A stretch of DNA of 64,000 nt from Riptortus pedestris (Eukaryota > Arthropoda > Insecta > Hemiptera > Alydidae), in contig CM032231.1 in assembly GCA_019009955.1 (NCBI GenBank), positions 92,153,001 through 92,217,000 on the forward strand, in the 5' to 3' direction. The position numbers and the translations under genes were made by a program. The notes beneath the pieces were generated by a model, which did no database searches, was not told the origin of the DNA, and was given only the letters and a program-made list of their open reading frames with translations. Of this stretch, positions 1-9,992 are shown piece after piece. How positions within the stretch are numbered: position 1 is the first letter of the stretch; each line of letters opens with the position of its first letter.

Positions 1-276
1 ATAATAAGTTCTTACTTCTCAGCTTTCCTCACATTTCTGTTAAAAGGGGGGGGGGGCTTAAATCTGGCATATCTTATCCTTTGTGAAATTTAAAAATTAG
101 AATCATTTAATTCTAAAGAGTAATTCAAAGTTGCAACTAAGAGAAATCGCATTTGTTGCAGGCCTCTAGAACAAACCCTAGTCCCTCTACTCCTACCTCT
201 ACCTATAATATATTAAAACGTAGGTGTTATGAAGAAATGGTTTCTAGCCCCTCCCCCCTCAATCCAATTTCTGGCT
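1..276. other. No gene seen; G11 tract
   Basis: Unique-looking AT-rich sequence. The only structure is a run of 11 G at 46-56. No coding frame or repeat family was recognised. Confidence 0.6.
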
Positions 277-549
277 CAGCAAATTGGACTAGCCAAGTAT
301 AATGAGGTTTTATACAAACTAAAACTGTTGTGCGCTTTATTTAGGTCTTATGTGTGCATTATTAGTTTGGATCTTTGTTGGATAATTATCCAACAAAGAT
401 GAGTGCACACAACAATTTGAGTGCAAGATAGAGACTTTTTTGAGGGTTCCTACAAATAAATAATGCGGGTGCTAATATAGAAAGACCTAAATTCCAATCT
501 GTGCTATTGAGTCCAATTTTCAGTTCTCAATAGGACAGCAAATTGGACT
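277..549. repeat. Nested inverted repeat with a perfect 30-bp palindrome
   Basis: The core 371-400 is a perfect palindrome: arm ATCTTTGTTGGATAA is followed at once by its reverse complement. Further inverted pairs surround it: TGTGTGCA (351-358) with TGCACACA (404-411), TTTAGGTCTT (340-349) with AAGACCTAAA (482-491), and AAATTGGACT (281-290) with AGTCCAATTT (510-519). The right side carries about 70 extra bases between pairs, so the arms are not symmetric. A 14-bp direct repeat, CAGCAAATTGGACT, lies at 277-290 and 536-549. This could be a decayed foldback or MITE-like element, but no second copy was seen in the window, so the class is open. Confidence 0.75.
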
Positions 550-631
550 GTAGATAGAATTTTTAGTTGAACTTATCTTACAATTTCATTTTACTTACAG
601 TAGAAAAAAAAATGCATTCACGTTTTACGGA

Positions 632-773
632 ATTATTGTTATTCTTTTTATGCAACTATGCTACTTGGGGCGGGTTGTCTACAGGTTAACTCCTATTTCT
701 AGCCAGGGTGGGATTAAGGATTTCATTTAATAAGTTCGTAACTAAATACATTTATACTGCCTTGAGGGAATCG
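632..773 (-). repeat. SINE family S, degenerate partial copy
   Basis: Read on the minus strand it matches the body of the SINE seen intact at 40487-40669. It has the CCACCCTGGCTAG block, the region corresponding to GTAGATAACCCGTCCC, and a tail of degenerate ATA units. The head with the B box is mostly lost ('gagggaatcg' near 763-772). No target-site duplication was found. Confidence 0.7.
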
Positions 774-2339
774 TTTCAGCACACAATAGAGTCGGAGGAA
801 TTACATAGGCTGTATATATTGAAACTTCAGAAATATTGTTTCAGAGAAAACGTTTATACCCAGCAGGAATACACCCAGTAATGTCAATAATTTCTTTGAG
901 AGTATTCCATCCTTCAATACATACAAGCACAAGAAATGCACTTTGTACAAGTAACCTAATAAATTCGGCAATAGTTTCAGGCGATTATCTTCTCCAACAA
1001 CTTTGAAGCTTAGGTCTGAGGAGCGGCTATTAGAGTAAAGGTTTGGTACAGAACCAATCTCTGGGTAGATTTGAAGGCGAGATCGTAGGCATACAGAACG
1101 GAAGGACCAGAGTTCGAATTCTACCGAGTCAAAGCATTTCCATACTTCAACGCTAAGTGATTTGCACATAAAAAAATCCATGCTACTCAATGACGTATTG
1201 GAAATTTGTAATTGCTTTGCAATTAGGAGAAATAAAAGCTATTGGAGATTGGAATTTAAGTGTGCCCATACTAGAACTCACGTTATTTATTTGAAGCAAC
1301 TCCCCATAAAGCCCGCTACCAACCTGCAAAGACCTGAACTAGTAACGCACACACACAAAACGTAAATAAAGCTTATATCAGTTATAATTAGCCTAAATTC
1401 AATTCGAGACCATAAAAAAGAAGAAGAAAAAAACTCATTATACTTGACGAGTCACAGTGAATTGGGTTAAGGCCTTCAAATGCCGGCCGTATCAATGAAA
1501 TTGTCATGCTTTCACCCTCCAGAAGCTGACGACACATAAATCGCCAACTATCAACTTAGAAAATGAAGATGACTAGTATTCATGTATCCTAGTTTTCGAT
1601 GACTCAACCTATTTCAATTTAAGGAAAACAAAATAATTTAAACAGCAACTTGAAATATCCAAAGAGTGTTGAATGACCTAAAGATTGAACTGGGAATGAC
1701 CTTCTAATTTGACTTATTCTCGTATGTCTTATAACATATAATTGTAATTATTTTAAAAGGCTTCAAATTAAATCTATCCGTACTAAAATATTTTAAAAAT
1801 ATATAAAGTGGGAACAATCAGCCGTGAGTAAATGGTTTTAATACGCAAGTTCTTTCAACGCAAAACTCTTAAACGCCATCCTTCACATAATACTAAATTT
1901 TCGTTTCCATTTGATCATTTCTCCATTTCCATGACCTTCAGTATCAAAATTTTCACCTCCCCTCCCTTCAGCTCATTTAAGATGTGAGTTCTGTTCTCAT
2001 TAAATAATTCTTGTTCTCGTTTATGTTAAAAATTCTTATTACATTATCTTCACAATATAAAAAATGTACGTTCAATTAATTTTCCTACTCTAATCCAATT
2101 AAGTATTCAATGTATTTGAGGGGAAACTGTCATTTTTGATTAATGAATGTTTGGGAGAGGGGGGGGAGAGTATGGCAATATACTTTTCGTTCAACCTGTT
2201 AATGGCTTTAAAAAATGAATTTGGATTTGTGAAGTTTAACGAAAGCGTGATAATCAATCGAGCTACCAAGTTTAATAAATTTATACATGGGAACAAATTG
2301 ATGCCTTTAACAAAATTGTTATGCGAATTACATACTTTA
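774..2339. other. No gene supported
   Basis: AT-rich sequence without a recognised family. A 129-codon open frame on the minus strand (801-1190) and a 67-codon frame on the plus strand have no recognised motif and no splice or polyA context that makes them convincing. A short G tract lies near 2160. Confidence 0.5.
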
Positions 2340-2990
2340 TAAATTGTTATGCGACAAAAATAAACATCTAATACAAATCTACTCTAAATAACAAAATAAA
2401 CAATCATATATTTGTTATGTACACATTTGCTGAAAATCCAATAGGAAACGAAATATGGCAATTTTTCATTTCATACCTCCCTTACAACCCCCAATCCAGT
2501 TCGTTCCTAAAAATGTTAATATAGCTTATAATCAACGACACATTAATACTAACCCACAAACGGAGTTTCGTTGAGTTCAGTTAAGTCGTTGGTGTCCTTT
2601 AAAATTGTAGACCCCTTTTACAGTTTTCAGTATAGAATTTTTCTTTATACTTCGTTAAGCATTAAAATGGTTATAACAAAAGTTTCTTTAAATAACAAAA
2701 TAAAAAAACTTTTGTTATGTGCAAGTTTCCGAAAAACAAATAGGTAACGAAATAACGCGATTTTTCATTTCAGACCTCCCTTATAACCCCCACTCCTGTT
2801 CGTTTCTGAGAATATTAATGTAGCCTAAAGACTAAGTTTGGGAAGTAGTAAAACACGTACCGAGTTTCATACATTTCGGTTTAGCCATGTAAGCATGAAA
2901 AGATAACAAACAAACACTAAAGCCAAAAATTGTTGATATCGTTTCAATTCCATGTGAAACGAAAAAGTATCGTGAAATTTTGGAAGTTTT
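2340..2990 (+). repeat. RTE-like family B, internal and 3' part, two tandem subunits
   Basis: It matches the better copy at 19983-21018. There are two related subunits of about 305 bp, each opening with ACTCTAAATAACAAAATAAA-like sequence (near 2381 and 2681), then a TTTTGTTATGTGCA-like block, then 'cctccctta(c/t)aaccccca'. The right side holds 'accgagtttcatacatttcggtttagcc' and 'aacaaacaaac', the kind of ending common in RTE-type non-LTR elements of arthropods. No reverse transcriptase coding is visible, so this is a non-autonomous or truncated copy. Class assignment is inference. Confidence 0.65.
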
Positions 2991-3707
2991 GGTTACGTTA
3001 CTATTTTAATATTAAGAATTAATGTGGAAAACTTCCACATTCAAAATTCCAACAACTTGGACATTGTGGCATTTTAATAAACGGAAATAAATGATATTAT
3101 ATGAAGTAAAGTGAAGAAAGGTAAAATTTAAAATATAATATTCACTTATTATTCAAGGGAACAAAAAGAACATTTTAATAGTAGTGGGCGGTTCTCCGAC
3201 ATTTTTTAGAAGGAAACAATACAAAAGAATAATAGGGGAAAATTCAACACAACGACAGTTCTAAAAGAAACCCAATCCCTTGTTTTGACAGGAATAGCCA
3301 AGAAAACTTCTGACAGTCAACACATGAACTGAAAGAGAGAGAAGAGTGTGTGTAGGAAAGAGAAAGAGGCCGAGAGATTCCTTGTTATTTTTCCTTTTTT
3401 TCCAGAGCACAAAAACAATTTCGTTTTCATTTTCTCAAAGCGATGATCCATTTATTCTTTAAATAATAACTTAATCTATAAATAAAAACACTAAATTCAA
3501 TAGATTAGGGCCAACAGATGATTAGAATTATTTGCATTAAATGATTACCCTTACCATAGATTTATGTCATTCTTCCTCAACGTTAAGCTCTTTCGTGACA
3601 CAATAAATACATTTTTTTTATGATATCAGCCTTTAATTTCTTTCTTTCATCAGTAACAAATTTGAGATAATAAAAACCTGAACTAATTCCAATTTCTAAT
3701 TATCTAT
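2991..3707. other. No gene seen
   Basis: AT-rich spacer with a purine-rich patch around 3330-3375 (GAGA- and GTGT-containing). No family recognised. Confidence 0.5.
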
Positions 3708-4080
3708 ATAAATAAAACTCTAAAGTTTGTCTGATTTTGTAAATAAATTCGGCGGGGATACATTTTTTTCCGCTTCAGACCATTCTAGAAAAAATGTCAT
3801 CAAAATTGAAAATCTGGCCTGTCTGTCCATACGTTTGTTGTTCGATCACTGAAAACGACTAGGAGGATGTCTATCGATTTTTATATTTGTGAGTCCATTA
3901 TTCCAAGGGGAAACATAGGCTAAAAAAGAATCTGAATTCTCAACTAGGAGTGAGTTACTTCGACATATTATTAGTTTTATAGAAAAAAATGTAAAGGACG
4001 AAATGTGTTTAGAATAATCACATTGGTAAATCGTTATGTATTATAAGTACTTTCGTCGTGCTCCAAAGGCTTTATTCATA
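3708..4080 (+). repeat. Possible LINE/RTE-like fragment
   Basis: It begins with 'tatataaataaaactctaaagtttgtctg' and continues with 'ggcctgtctgtcc' and 'gttgttcgatcactgaaaacgactagg', a layout seen at the ends of many invertebrate RTE-like repeats. There is only one copy in the window, so the boundaries and class are uncertain. Confidence 0.35.
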
Positions 4081-4110
4081 TTTTATGTAAAATGCCTGAA
4101 AAGAATTGGG

Positions 4111-4112
<2 letters not shown>

Positions 4113-4165
<53 letters not shown>
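4113..4165. repeat. (TA)n microsatellite inside family A
   Basis: About 24 TA units with one slip. It sits at the fixed family A position, just before the block corresponding to 'gtctgttaacgctctagcgg' and the 'tcgttaccaaactt' block. Confidence 0.95.
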
Positions 4166-5150
4166 CTCTGTAATCGTTACCAAACTTGATATATAAGCGA
4201 TTCATGTAAAAAGATCAAGTTCGTTAAAGGCTGAAATGGACCATGGAGAAGAGGGTTTAGAGGAGAGGAATTCCGGAAATTCGAATTGTCTTCGTTATTA
4301 TACGTCGGATCGAAAAAGTGTATAGAAACAATGTTACTGAAAATTTAATCTCCTATAAATATTGTTATATACATATTTTCTCTATCATGAATATTAACCC
4401 AGATATTTGGATGTTTTAGTTTTCAGTACTCAGTAAACCCCCACTTCTACTTATGTCATATTAACAGTAAGCTGTTATATTGTGAACCATATTATTCACA
4501 GTAATAAATGTAAATACTGAATATTGTTTACATTGAAATTTTATTTTATGAGGTATATACAAAAAACAAGTGTGATGACGTCATCATTTAAGATTTTACG
4601 TTCTTAACTCATAAATGTTTATTTCTTATTACCATATTCAATATTTAGCCTTTCAGTCGACACTAAATATCATATTTGTAATTGGCTGAAATCGGACCTG
4701 GAGGGGGATTCAAAAATTCAAAATATCTCCATTATAATGAGTCGCTTCGTAAAATGTAATAGAATTATTCTTATGAAACTATTAATGTTGTACAATAGTT
4801 GTTGCATTTTTCCGTAACTCAAGTATTAAGGGAGTTATTCGTATTTTATTGATCTAATTCAGAATTGGGAGTGAGATGAGATCACTAGTTTCTTAAAACA
4901 GCACGCGGGAACTCAGTTACTTAGTTTACACATTTCCTGCGTGACGGACTTTTTAGTTTCCGGCCCTCAGTAAAGCCTCACTCCTACTCATTTCATATTA
5001 AGAACAGATGTTATATTATGAAGCATTCCATTTGAAGCCCAAATACAAAATATTGTTCACAATGGGCTTTTATGTTTTGAGATAAATGCAAATAAGTGAC
5101 GCACGTGGGAATTTGCTTAGTTAACGCAGCCCCTGCGTGACGGACTTTTG
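4166..5150 (-). mobile_element. Stack of three partial family A copies
   Basis: Three minus-oriented fragments follow one another. 4166-4560 carries the core (TTCGTTAAAGGCTGAAAT, ACGTCGGATCGAAAAA, ATATTAACCCAGATATTTG). 4590-4957 repeats an older core and reaches a first 5' terminus with 'cctgcgtgacggactttt'. 4958-5150 repeats the 'tcagtaaagcctcactcctactcat' to terminus segment, ending with the ACGCAG-CCC-CTGCGT hairpin and GACGGACTTTT. The double terminus shows either insertion of one copy next to another or an internal tandem duplication. Confidence 0.8.
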
Positions 5151-5476
5151 TTTTATACATTTTCAAATTTTGTCTTCCAACTTCCGGTTCAAAAATGTCC
5201 GATTTCATATCAAAAATGTTATTTAGTCTATGGATTTTCAAATGTTGACTTCCGGTCACTAAATAAAATTCATTAGATTCAGTCAAGAAACTTGACTGGA
5301 TAGAATTTTTTAATAAGTATCAGAGATATGAGTATTGTCAACGGTGCATTATACTCCTCTCAATAGGAGTGGGATTGGAATAACATGTGAGGATGACTGT
5401 GTGTATGCAGTCATTATATTCCGAGGGAAGCCATTTCTATTTCAAATCGTCTAAGGCGAGAGACACAGCTCATATA

Positions 5477-5672
5477 TTAGTGCAGGCGCCAGAGGGAATT
5501 AAGTATGCAAAATATGAGGACTGCATTCTGTAAATAGTTTTGAACTCTGGAAAGCTTGCAGATTATGATTCTGGATGTTGCCAGAAGGTTTTATGGCCCA
5601 TTTATTTTTTAACCGCCCCCTCCCCTAGATTTCAAATAAACGGACAGAACCAATGCATTGGACCTATATTTT
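5477..5672 (+). pseudogene. Exon-like segment, copy 1 (in-frame stop)
   Basis: This segment is repeated in inverted orientation at 8515-8715 with clear similarity over about 190 bp. Read from the shared GGCGCC, one frame gives APEGIKYAKYEDCIL, then a TAA stop, then IVLNSGKLADYDSG. The opposite copy reads the same peptide without the stop, so the pair looks like a decayed coding exon or transposon ORF piece. Relative to copy 2 it has an extra short segment near 5585-5600. The protein is not recognised. A family A end follows directly at 5673. Confidence 0.5.
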
Positions 5673-5800
5673 TTATTTCACTTAAGGGAAATCAGCTATT
5701 GATGTCGTACTCATGACGCGATTTTCGAAAAATTTCTTCAAATGTCCATCGATTCTATCGTAGTAAGAAACCTATGACACCATTAAATAAGTTAGTTGGA
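5673..5800 (-). mobile_element. Family A 3' end fragment
   Basis: It carries the terminal hairpin remnant ('cacttaagggaaatcagctattg'), then GTACTCATGACGCGATTTTCG and 'cttcaaatgtccatcgat', as in the full copies. It breaks off before the microsatellite. Confidence 0.8.
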
Positions 5801-5904
5801 CATGAGATGTTCATTGACTCTGATAATGTGTGGTGCATACTGGGTGCTGAACCAAAAAAAATATCAAGTTACAGAAAACATGCATGAAGCCTAATAGTTG
5901 TAGA

Positions 5905-5966
5905 AAATTAAATTTTTAACAAGTTTGGATATATACAATTTTTCGATCCTACTCATAATAACGGGT
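5905..5966 (+). mobile_element. Family A core fragment
   Basis: A short, diverged match to the core block read in sense: 'aaattaaatttttaacaag', 'tatacaatttttcgatcctactcataataacgg'. It is too short for boundaries. Confidence 0.5.
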
Positions 5967-6170
5967 CAGTATTTTATTGCTAGCAAAATATAAAATGAAA
6001 ATAAATATACCAATTGAATATCCAACAAGAGACCCAAATATGGCCTTATTACCTGCATTGCATTGGCCCATACAATAGATGGAAATGAACAGCTTTTCTA
6101 TACGGTGTGAAAACAGCTACGTCTTGAGTAATAAACTACCAGCAGCTGCCTATTTGACTATATAAAATAG

Positions 6171-6518
6171 TCCGTCACGCGGGGGCTGCGTAAACTGAGC
6201 AGATTTCCCACTTAAAGTTTTACAATAGAGAACTCTGCATACTAGTAACAGTAGTAGTAACGCGTCTGTAAACCAATTTCACGAGAGCCGAACAGTTACG
6301 GAAATGGCCGAAATAGGTTTCGGTGGAAGCTCACTTATAGAGCCGAAATCAGCCGATCTCATCTCGTCCGTTATCCGCTGACACTTAATAAAAATTTCTC
6401 GGTTAATATACAAGATAGAGAATAAATGCATATAACAATATTTATAGATAATTTAATTTTCTATAAGATTTGTTCTAAACAAATTTTCAGATATTTCAAA
6501 TTTTCGAAAATCCCCCTC

Positions 6519-6520
<2 letters not shown>
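6171..6520 (+). mobile_element. Family A 5' half (sense)
   Basis: It starts with TCCGTCACGCGGGGGCTGCG, then AACTGAGCAGATTTCCC, the long-form segment (pieces resembling 'gccgaacagttacggaaatggccg'), and 'ctcggttaatatacaagatagag'. It ends with TTTTCGAAAATCCCCCTC at the TA array. The 3' half is absent. A second copy in the opposite direction starts on the other side of the array. Confidence 0.85.
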
Positions 6521-6571
<51 letters not shown>

Positions 6572-6644
6572 ATATATATATATACTCTTAATATATATTA
6601 TATATATATATATATACTCTTAATATATATTATATATATATATA
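6521..6644. repeat. Compound (TA)n array between opposed family A copies
   Basis: TA repeats are interrupted three times by 'ctcttaatatata' units, giving a higher-order repeat of about 38 bp. It is shared by the copies at 6171-6520 and 6645-7430. Confidence 0.95.
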
Positions 6645-7430
6645 AACATTTGTCTGTTAACGCTCTAGCGGTCGCAATTTTTGTTTGATCATAACCAAAA
6701 TTGATATTTAGTCGTTTTATGTAAAAAGAAAGATCAAGTTCGTTAATGGCTGAAATCGGATTGGTGGGGGTTAAGAGGGGGGATTTTCTAAAATTTGAAA
6801 TATCTCCGTTACTGTACGTCGGATCGAAAAATTGTATAGAACCAATCTTATTGAAAATTAACTTCACTATAAATATTGTTCTATACATTTATTCTTTATC
6901 TTCAATATTAACCGAGATATTTGCATTTTTATGAAGTACGAGTATGTGTGCGGCTTTCGTCGGAAGTTTCCGGATTAGTTCGGCCGTTTCCGTTGGTCGG
7001 CGCTCGTGTAACCTAACCTTTCTTGTCTTCTAACCTTTCACTTGGTTCTAACGTCTTTATTTCTTGGACTACTATAGTTTTAGTTATTAAAATATAAATT
7101 ATTCTGATTCATTATAAATTGCAGTACTAGATATAGCTAATATTTGCAATAAAGTTAATGTGTTATATTCAGATGTATATCAGTAATTGTTTTTCTTTAC
7201 GGTGAAGTATATGTCTATCTGTTCAGCTCTCAGTGGTTTGCAGGCCTATTTGTTTACAATTCATAAGCCGTTTCCGTTGGGAGCTTATTAAAATTAACTT
7301 AACGATTTTTCATTACAGTTTGTATTTACTCACGTTGGTGTTAAGTGTTAGCAGTATACCTATTTCTCTATTGTTAAACTTCACCTGGGAAATCTGCTTA
7401 GTTTACGCAGCCCCTGCGTGACGGACTTTT
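6645..7430 (-). mobile_element. Family A long form, lacking the 3' end
   Basis: On the minus strand it runs from the terminus at 7430 (AAAAGTCCGTC; hairpin ACGCAG-CCC-CTGCGT and GGGAAATCTGCTTAG just inside) through the long-form insert (two 'aacctaacc' blocks near 7010-7040, 'gtactagatatagctaat') and the core to the 'gcgttaacagacaaa' block at the array. The segment beyond the microsatellite, with the 3' hairpin, is missing. Confidence 0.85.
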
Positions 7431-7623
7431 AATGATTGTTTCTGTATTGAATACCCAATTTTTTCTTATGATTAAAGATACTTATAGTTAATCAATAGAA
7501 AAACAAATAAAAAAGGTGTTTAATACGAATAAGCAAATTATAACGAATCCCAAACAAAATACAAATTATGAAACTTTTCTATTTTGACAGTCAATATTAA
7601 TACAATTGCACAACGAAATACAA
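7431..7623. other. No feature seen
   Basis: AT-rich spacer without a recognised repeat. Confidence 0.5.
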
Positions 7624-7920
7624 TTAAGTTGTAATGCTTTGCAAGAAATAGCCTTTGAGTGCTGAATTACAGGGCTGAATGGATAATTGCGAACACTTCG
7701 TCAGTTGCCATAGGTACAATTTGCCATCTCTTTTTTCATTGCCTAATAAAGTGTAATCAATAGGTTTGCATACATATGTTTGCACAGAAGCTATTAACAA
7801 ATGTGAGTTCGAGCCCAATCTTCTAGTCGAATCGCAACCACTTAGAGAGTGTAATCTTGGCAAAATAAGACAAATCCTTTCTCCAAAGGGTTGAGCGACC
7901 CATGACATCCTTAAATTCAT
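7624..7920 (-). pseudogene. Coding relic with a 'LHSLSGCDST' motif, transposon-type
   Basis: A 98-codon open frame. Residues about 10-45 read ...FGERICLILPRLHSLSGCDSTRRLG..., which resembles the 'LPALHALTGCDTTSKVGTK' stretch that recurs in multicopy, probably transposon-borne, uncharacterised arthropod proteins. The remainder (LLIASVQT... to the stop) is only loosely compatible with what follows that motif. There are no flanking exons or repeat ends, so it is a fragment. The function of the parent protein is not known to me. Chance resemblance is possible. Confidence 0.4.
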
Positions 7921-7982
7921 TTCTTCTTATAAAAACTGTCGAAACACAGACCTCAACCAGTAACAAACTCATTAAATAAAAT

Positions 7983-8085
7983 AAAAAGTGGACGTTAATT
8001 AATAATAATACACTTGGAAAACTTTATTCCATTATTTCGATTCTCACGTGAGCATAGGGAATTTATTTACTTTCTACCTAAACAA
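7983..8085 (+). repeat. Duplicate of SINE tail plus flank (pair of 9890-9992)
   Basis: It begins in the SINE tail (AAAAAGTGGACGTTAAT, then ATA units) and continues through 'acacttggaaaactttattcc', 'tttcgattctcacgtgagcat' and 'gggaatttatttac'. The same junction of SINE tail and non-SINE flank occurs at 9890-9992. The pair differs by scattered substitutions and small length changes. Confidence 0.85.
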
Positions 8086-8514
8086 CCCAGACGTGCAAGC
8101 TTATTCCACATATAATTCCCAACATGAAAAGATCTGGCTTATGATATGATATGGGAAGAATGAATTGTTATTCCGTGAAATATGTAAAAACAAGAAAACA
8201 AATACAAGCGATGCAGACACCGATTATAATTCAGATGGAATTTGTGAGGTTCATTTTTCATTTGAAGAATCTTGTAATTTGAAACATTGTGTCGGCTATC
8301 AAATACTCCACCAATATATTAATCGCTATCTTCTCTTTCGTGTCCATATCTAGAAGCAGCAGTACAGAGAAATCTACCGATTTTGCGTTATTAAAATTTT
8401 CTTTTTCATATTAAATAATTTTTTGTCAACTATTCCTGTTATATTTTTAATTTTTTTATTTTCTATAGATTAGCTAGAAAGAATCTTTATTCATAAGAAA
8501 CAATTGGATATTGA
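8086..8514. other. No feature seen
   Basis: AT-rich sequence. A 62-codon open frame at 8165-8353 has no recognisable motif. Confidence 0.45.
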
Positions 8515-8715
8515 CACTAAAACAATGGATAAAATGGCTCTAATGCATTCTGTTTATTTACTTGCTATCTAAGGGGAGGGGGGATAAAAAATAAATGGTC
8601 GATAATAAATCCAGAATCATAATCTGCTAACCTTTCTGAGTTCAAAACTATTTCCAAAATGAGGTCATCATATTTTGCATACTCAACTTCCTCTGGCGCC
8701 TGCACTTATGTTATG
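8515..8715 (-). pseudogene. Exon-like segment, copy 2 (open frame)
   Basis: Inverted partner of 5477-5672. On the minus strand, from the shared GGCGCC, a frame of about 49 codons reads APEEVEYAKYDDLILEIV, LNSERLADYDSGFIIDHLFF, and ends in PPPLR plus a TAG stop. Similarity to copy 1 continues past the stop ('aaataaacagaatgcatt...'). It is acidic at the N side. No family recognised. Either copy may derive from a gene exon or an unidentified element. Confidence 0.5.
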
Positions 8716-9030
8716 AACCAAGTGATTAATCAAGGTATTTATAATACCAAGTAGAATCGGGCTATGTAACTAATACTCATTATAAGTTCATTATTTATCA
8801 TATTGTTTGGTCATTATGAATACTGGCACGTAACTGGTGAGCCAGTTCAATGTTCACAATTTTTTTAACTCTATTATTAAACTTATAAAAATACATGATT
8901 AAATTGCATAATATGCAATATCATAGAAATTCAGATACATAGAATGTACTACCATTGTACGTGCAGTATAGTAAATAAATTTCGTCCCTGATGGGATGCT
9001 TTAGTGAGGAAAAAAAGTTAAACTGATGTC

Positions 9031-9034
<4 letters not shown>

Positions 9035-9077
<43 letters not shown>

Positions 9078-9104
9078 CGATATATATATATATATATATA
9101 CATA

Positions 9105-9137
<33 letters not shown>

Positions 9138-9165
9138 CGATATATATATATATATATACATACGA

Positions 9166-9205
<40 letters not shown>

Positions 9206-9250
9206 GTACATACGCACGCGCGTGCACACACATACACACAAACGCGCGCG
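9035..9250. repeat. (TA)n with CATACGA interruptions, then alternating purine-pyrimidine tract
   Basis: TA runs are broken by CATACGA at 9074, 9101, 9134 and 9159 (spacing 27, 33 and 25). The array then passes into GTATATGTACATACGCACGCG, CACACA and CGCGCG steps. About 215 bp are almost strictly alternating purine and pyrimidine. The open frames here (runs of Tyr-Ile) are artefacts of the repeat. Confidence 0.95.
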
Positions 9251-9738
9251 AACGGACCTCATATCGCAATCACCTAGGTTCTTATAGATTATAATGAAAC
9301 GCCCCCTCCAGAAAAATCCTTCTCCAGATGTAATTAACTAACTTGACATACGAGCATTCTCTCACAAACACACAAAGGTAAGGATGACTTTCTCATGACC
9401 TCCTATAATCTTGAGGAAATCAGCAGGCCAGGGACTGGTGTTGTCATGAAATATGGGACGGTAGAGAGGTATGAATGGGGAAGTATTCTTCAATAAATTT
9501 TCCACTCAATCAGCCAATGTCATGAAATTAGCCACCTCACTGCTTTATCTTCTTCCTTCGAGCGACTCAATGAAAGAGTAACCTTCAACAGGAAGCAATT
9601 TTTAATCAATTCTCTCACATTGAACACGTAACAAGTTAATTTTTATTCTTAGAAATTTTTTCAAGCCGAGGAGGCGTATGTTGGCCATACGTGTTAAGGT
9701 ATTGAAACTAAATCTCAATTATGTTTTAATACACTTGG

Positions 9739-9912
9739 CACACGGTGAACCTGGAGTGGCGATTTCGAGTCCCGCCTGGGCTACAGGAAATTATTTCGTG
9801 ACGACCACATTAAATAAAATGATTAGTCCCACCCTAACTAGAAAAGGGTGGTAAACTCTACATAACTCGTCCCTATTAACCATAGTTGCAAAAAGTGGAC
9901 GTTAATTTTTAA
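9739..9912 (+). repeat. SINE family S with 12-bp target-site duplication
   Basis: TAATACACTTGG flanks the element at 9727-9738 and 9913-9924. The element begins CACACGGTGAACCTGGAGTGG, has a B-box-like 'gatttcgagtcc', the body hairpin (CCACCCT...AGGGTGG) and the 'gttgcaaaaagtggacgttaat' 3' end. No A box precedes the B box, because only about 20 nt lie upstream, so this is a short-headed or 5'-shortened tRNA-related SINE. The duplication is a hallmark of LINE-mediated insertion. Confidence 0.85.
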
Positions 9913-9992
9913 TAATACACTTGGAAAACTTTTTCCCGTTCTTTCGATTCTCACGTGAACATGGGGAATTTATTTACCTTCTCCCTAAACAA
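9890..9992 (+). repeat. Duplicated SINE-tail/flank segment (pair of 7983-8085)
   Basis: It contains the 3' end of the SINE at 9739-9912, the right target duplication and about 70 bp of flank. See the partner at 7983. The presence here of the complete SINE and both duplications marks this as the source locus. Confidence 0.85.

Noticed and set aside
801..1190. 129-codon minus-strand open frame
   Set aside because: No recognised motif, ordinary hydrophobic composition, no splice, start or polyA context. Length is within chance expectation for 64 kb.
5011..5286. 91-codon minus-strand frame
   Set aside because: It runs through a family A terminus (TGTGCG-type end sequence) and is absent as a frame from other copies.
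8921..9277. Three overlapping Tyr-Ile-rich frames
   Set aside because: They translate the (TA)n array. The same holds for frames over the other TA arrays (6426, 19767, 20936, 42070, 44060).
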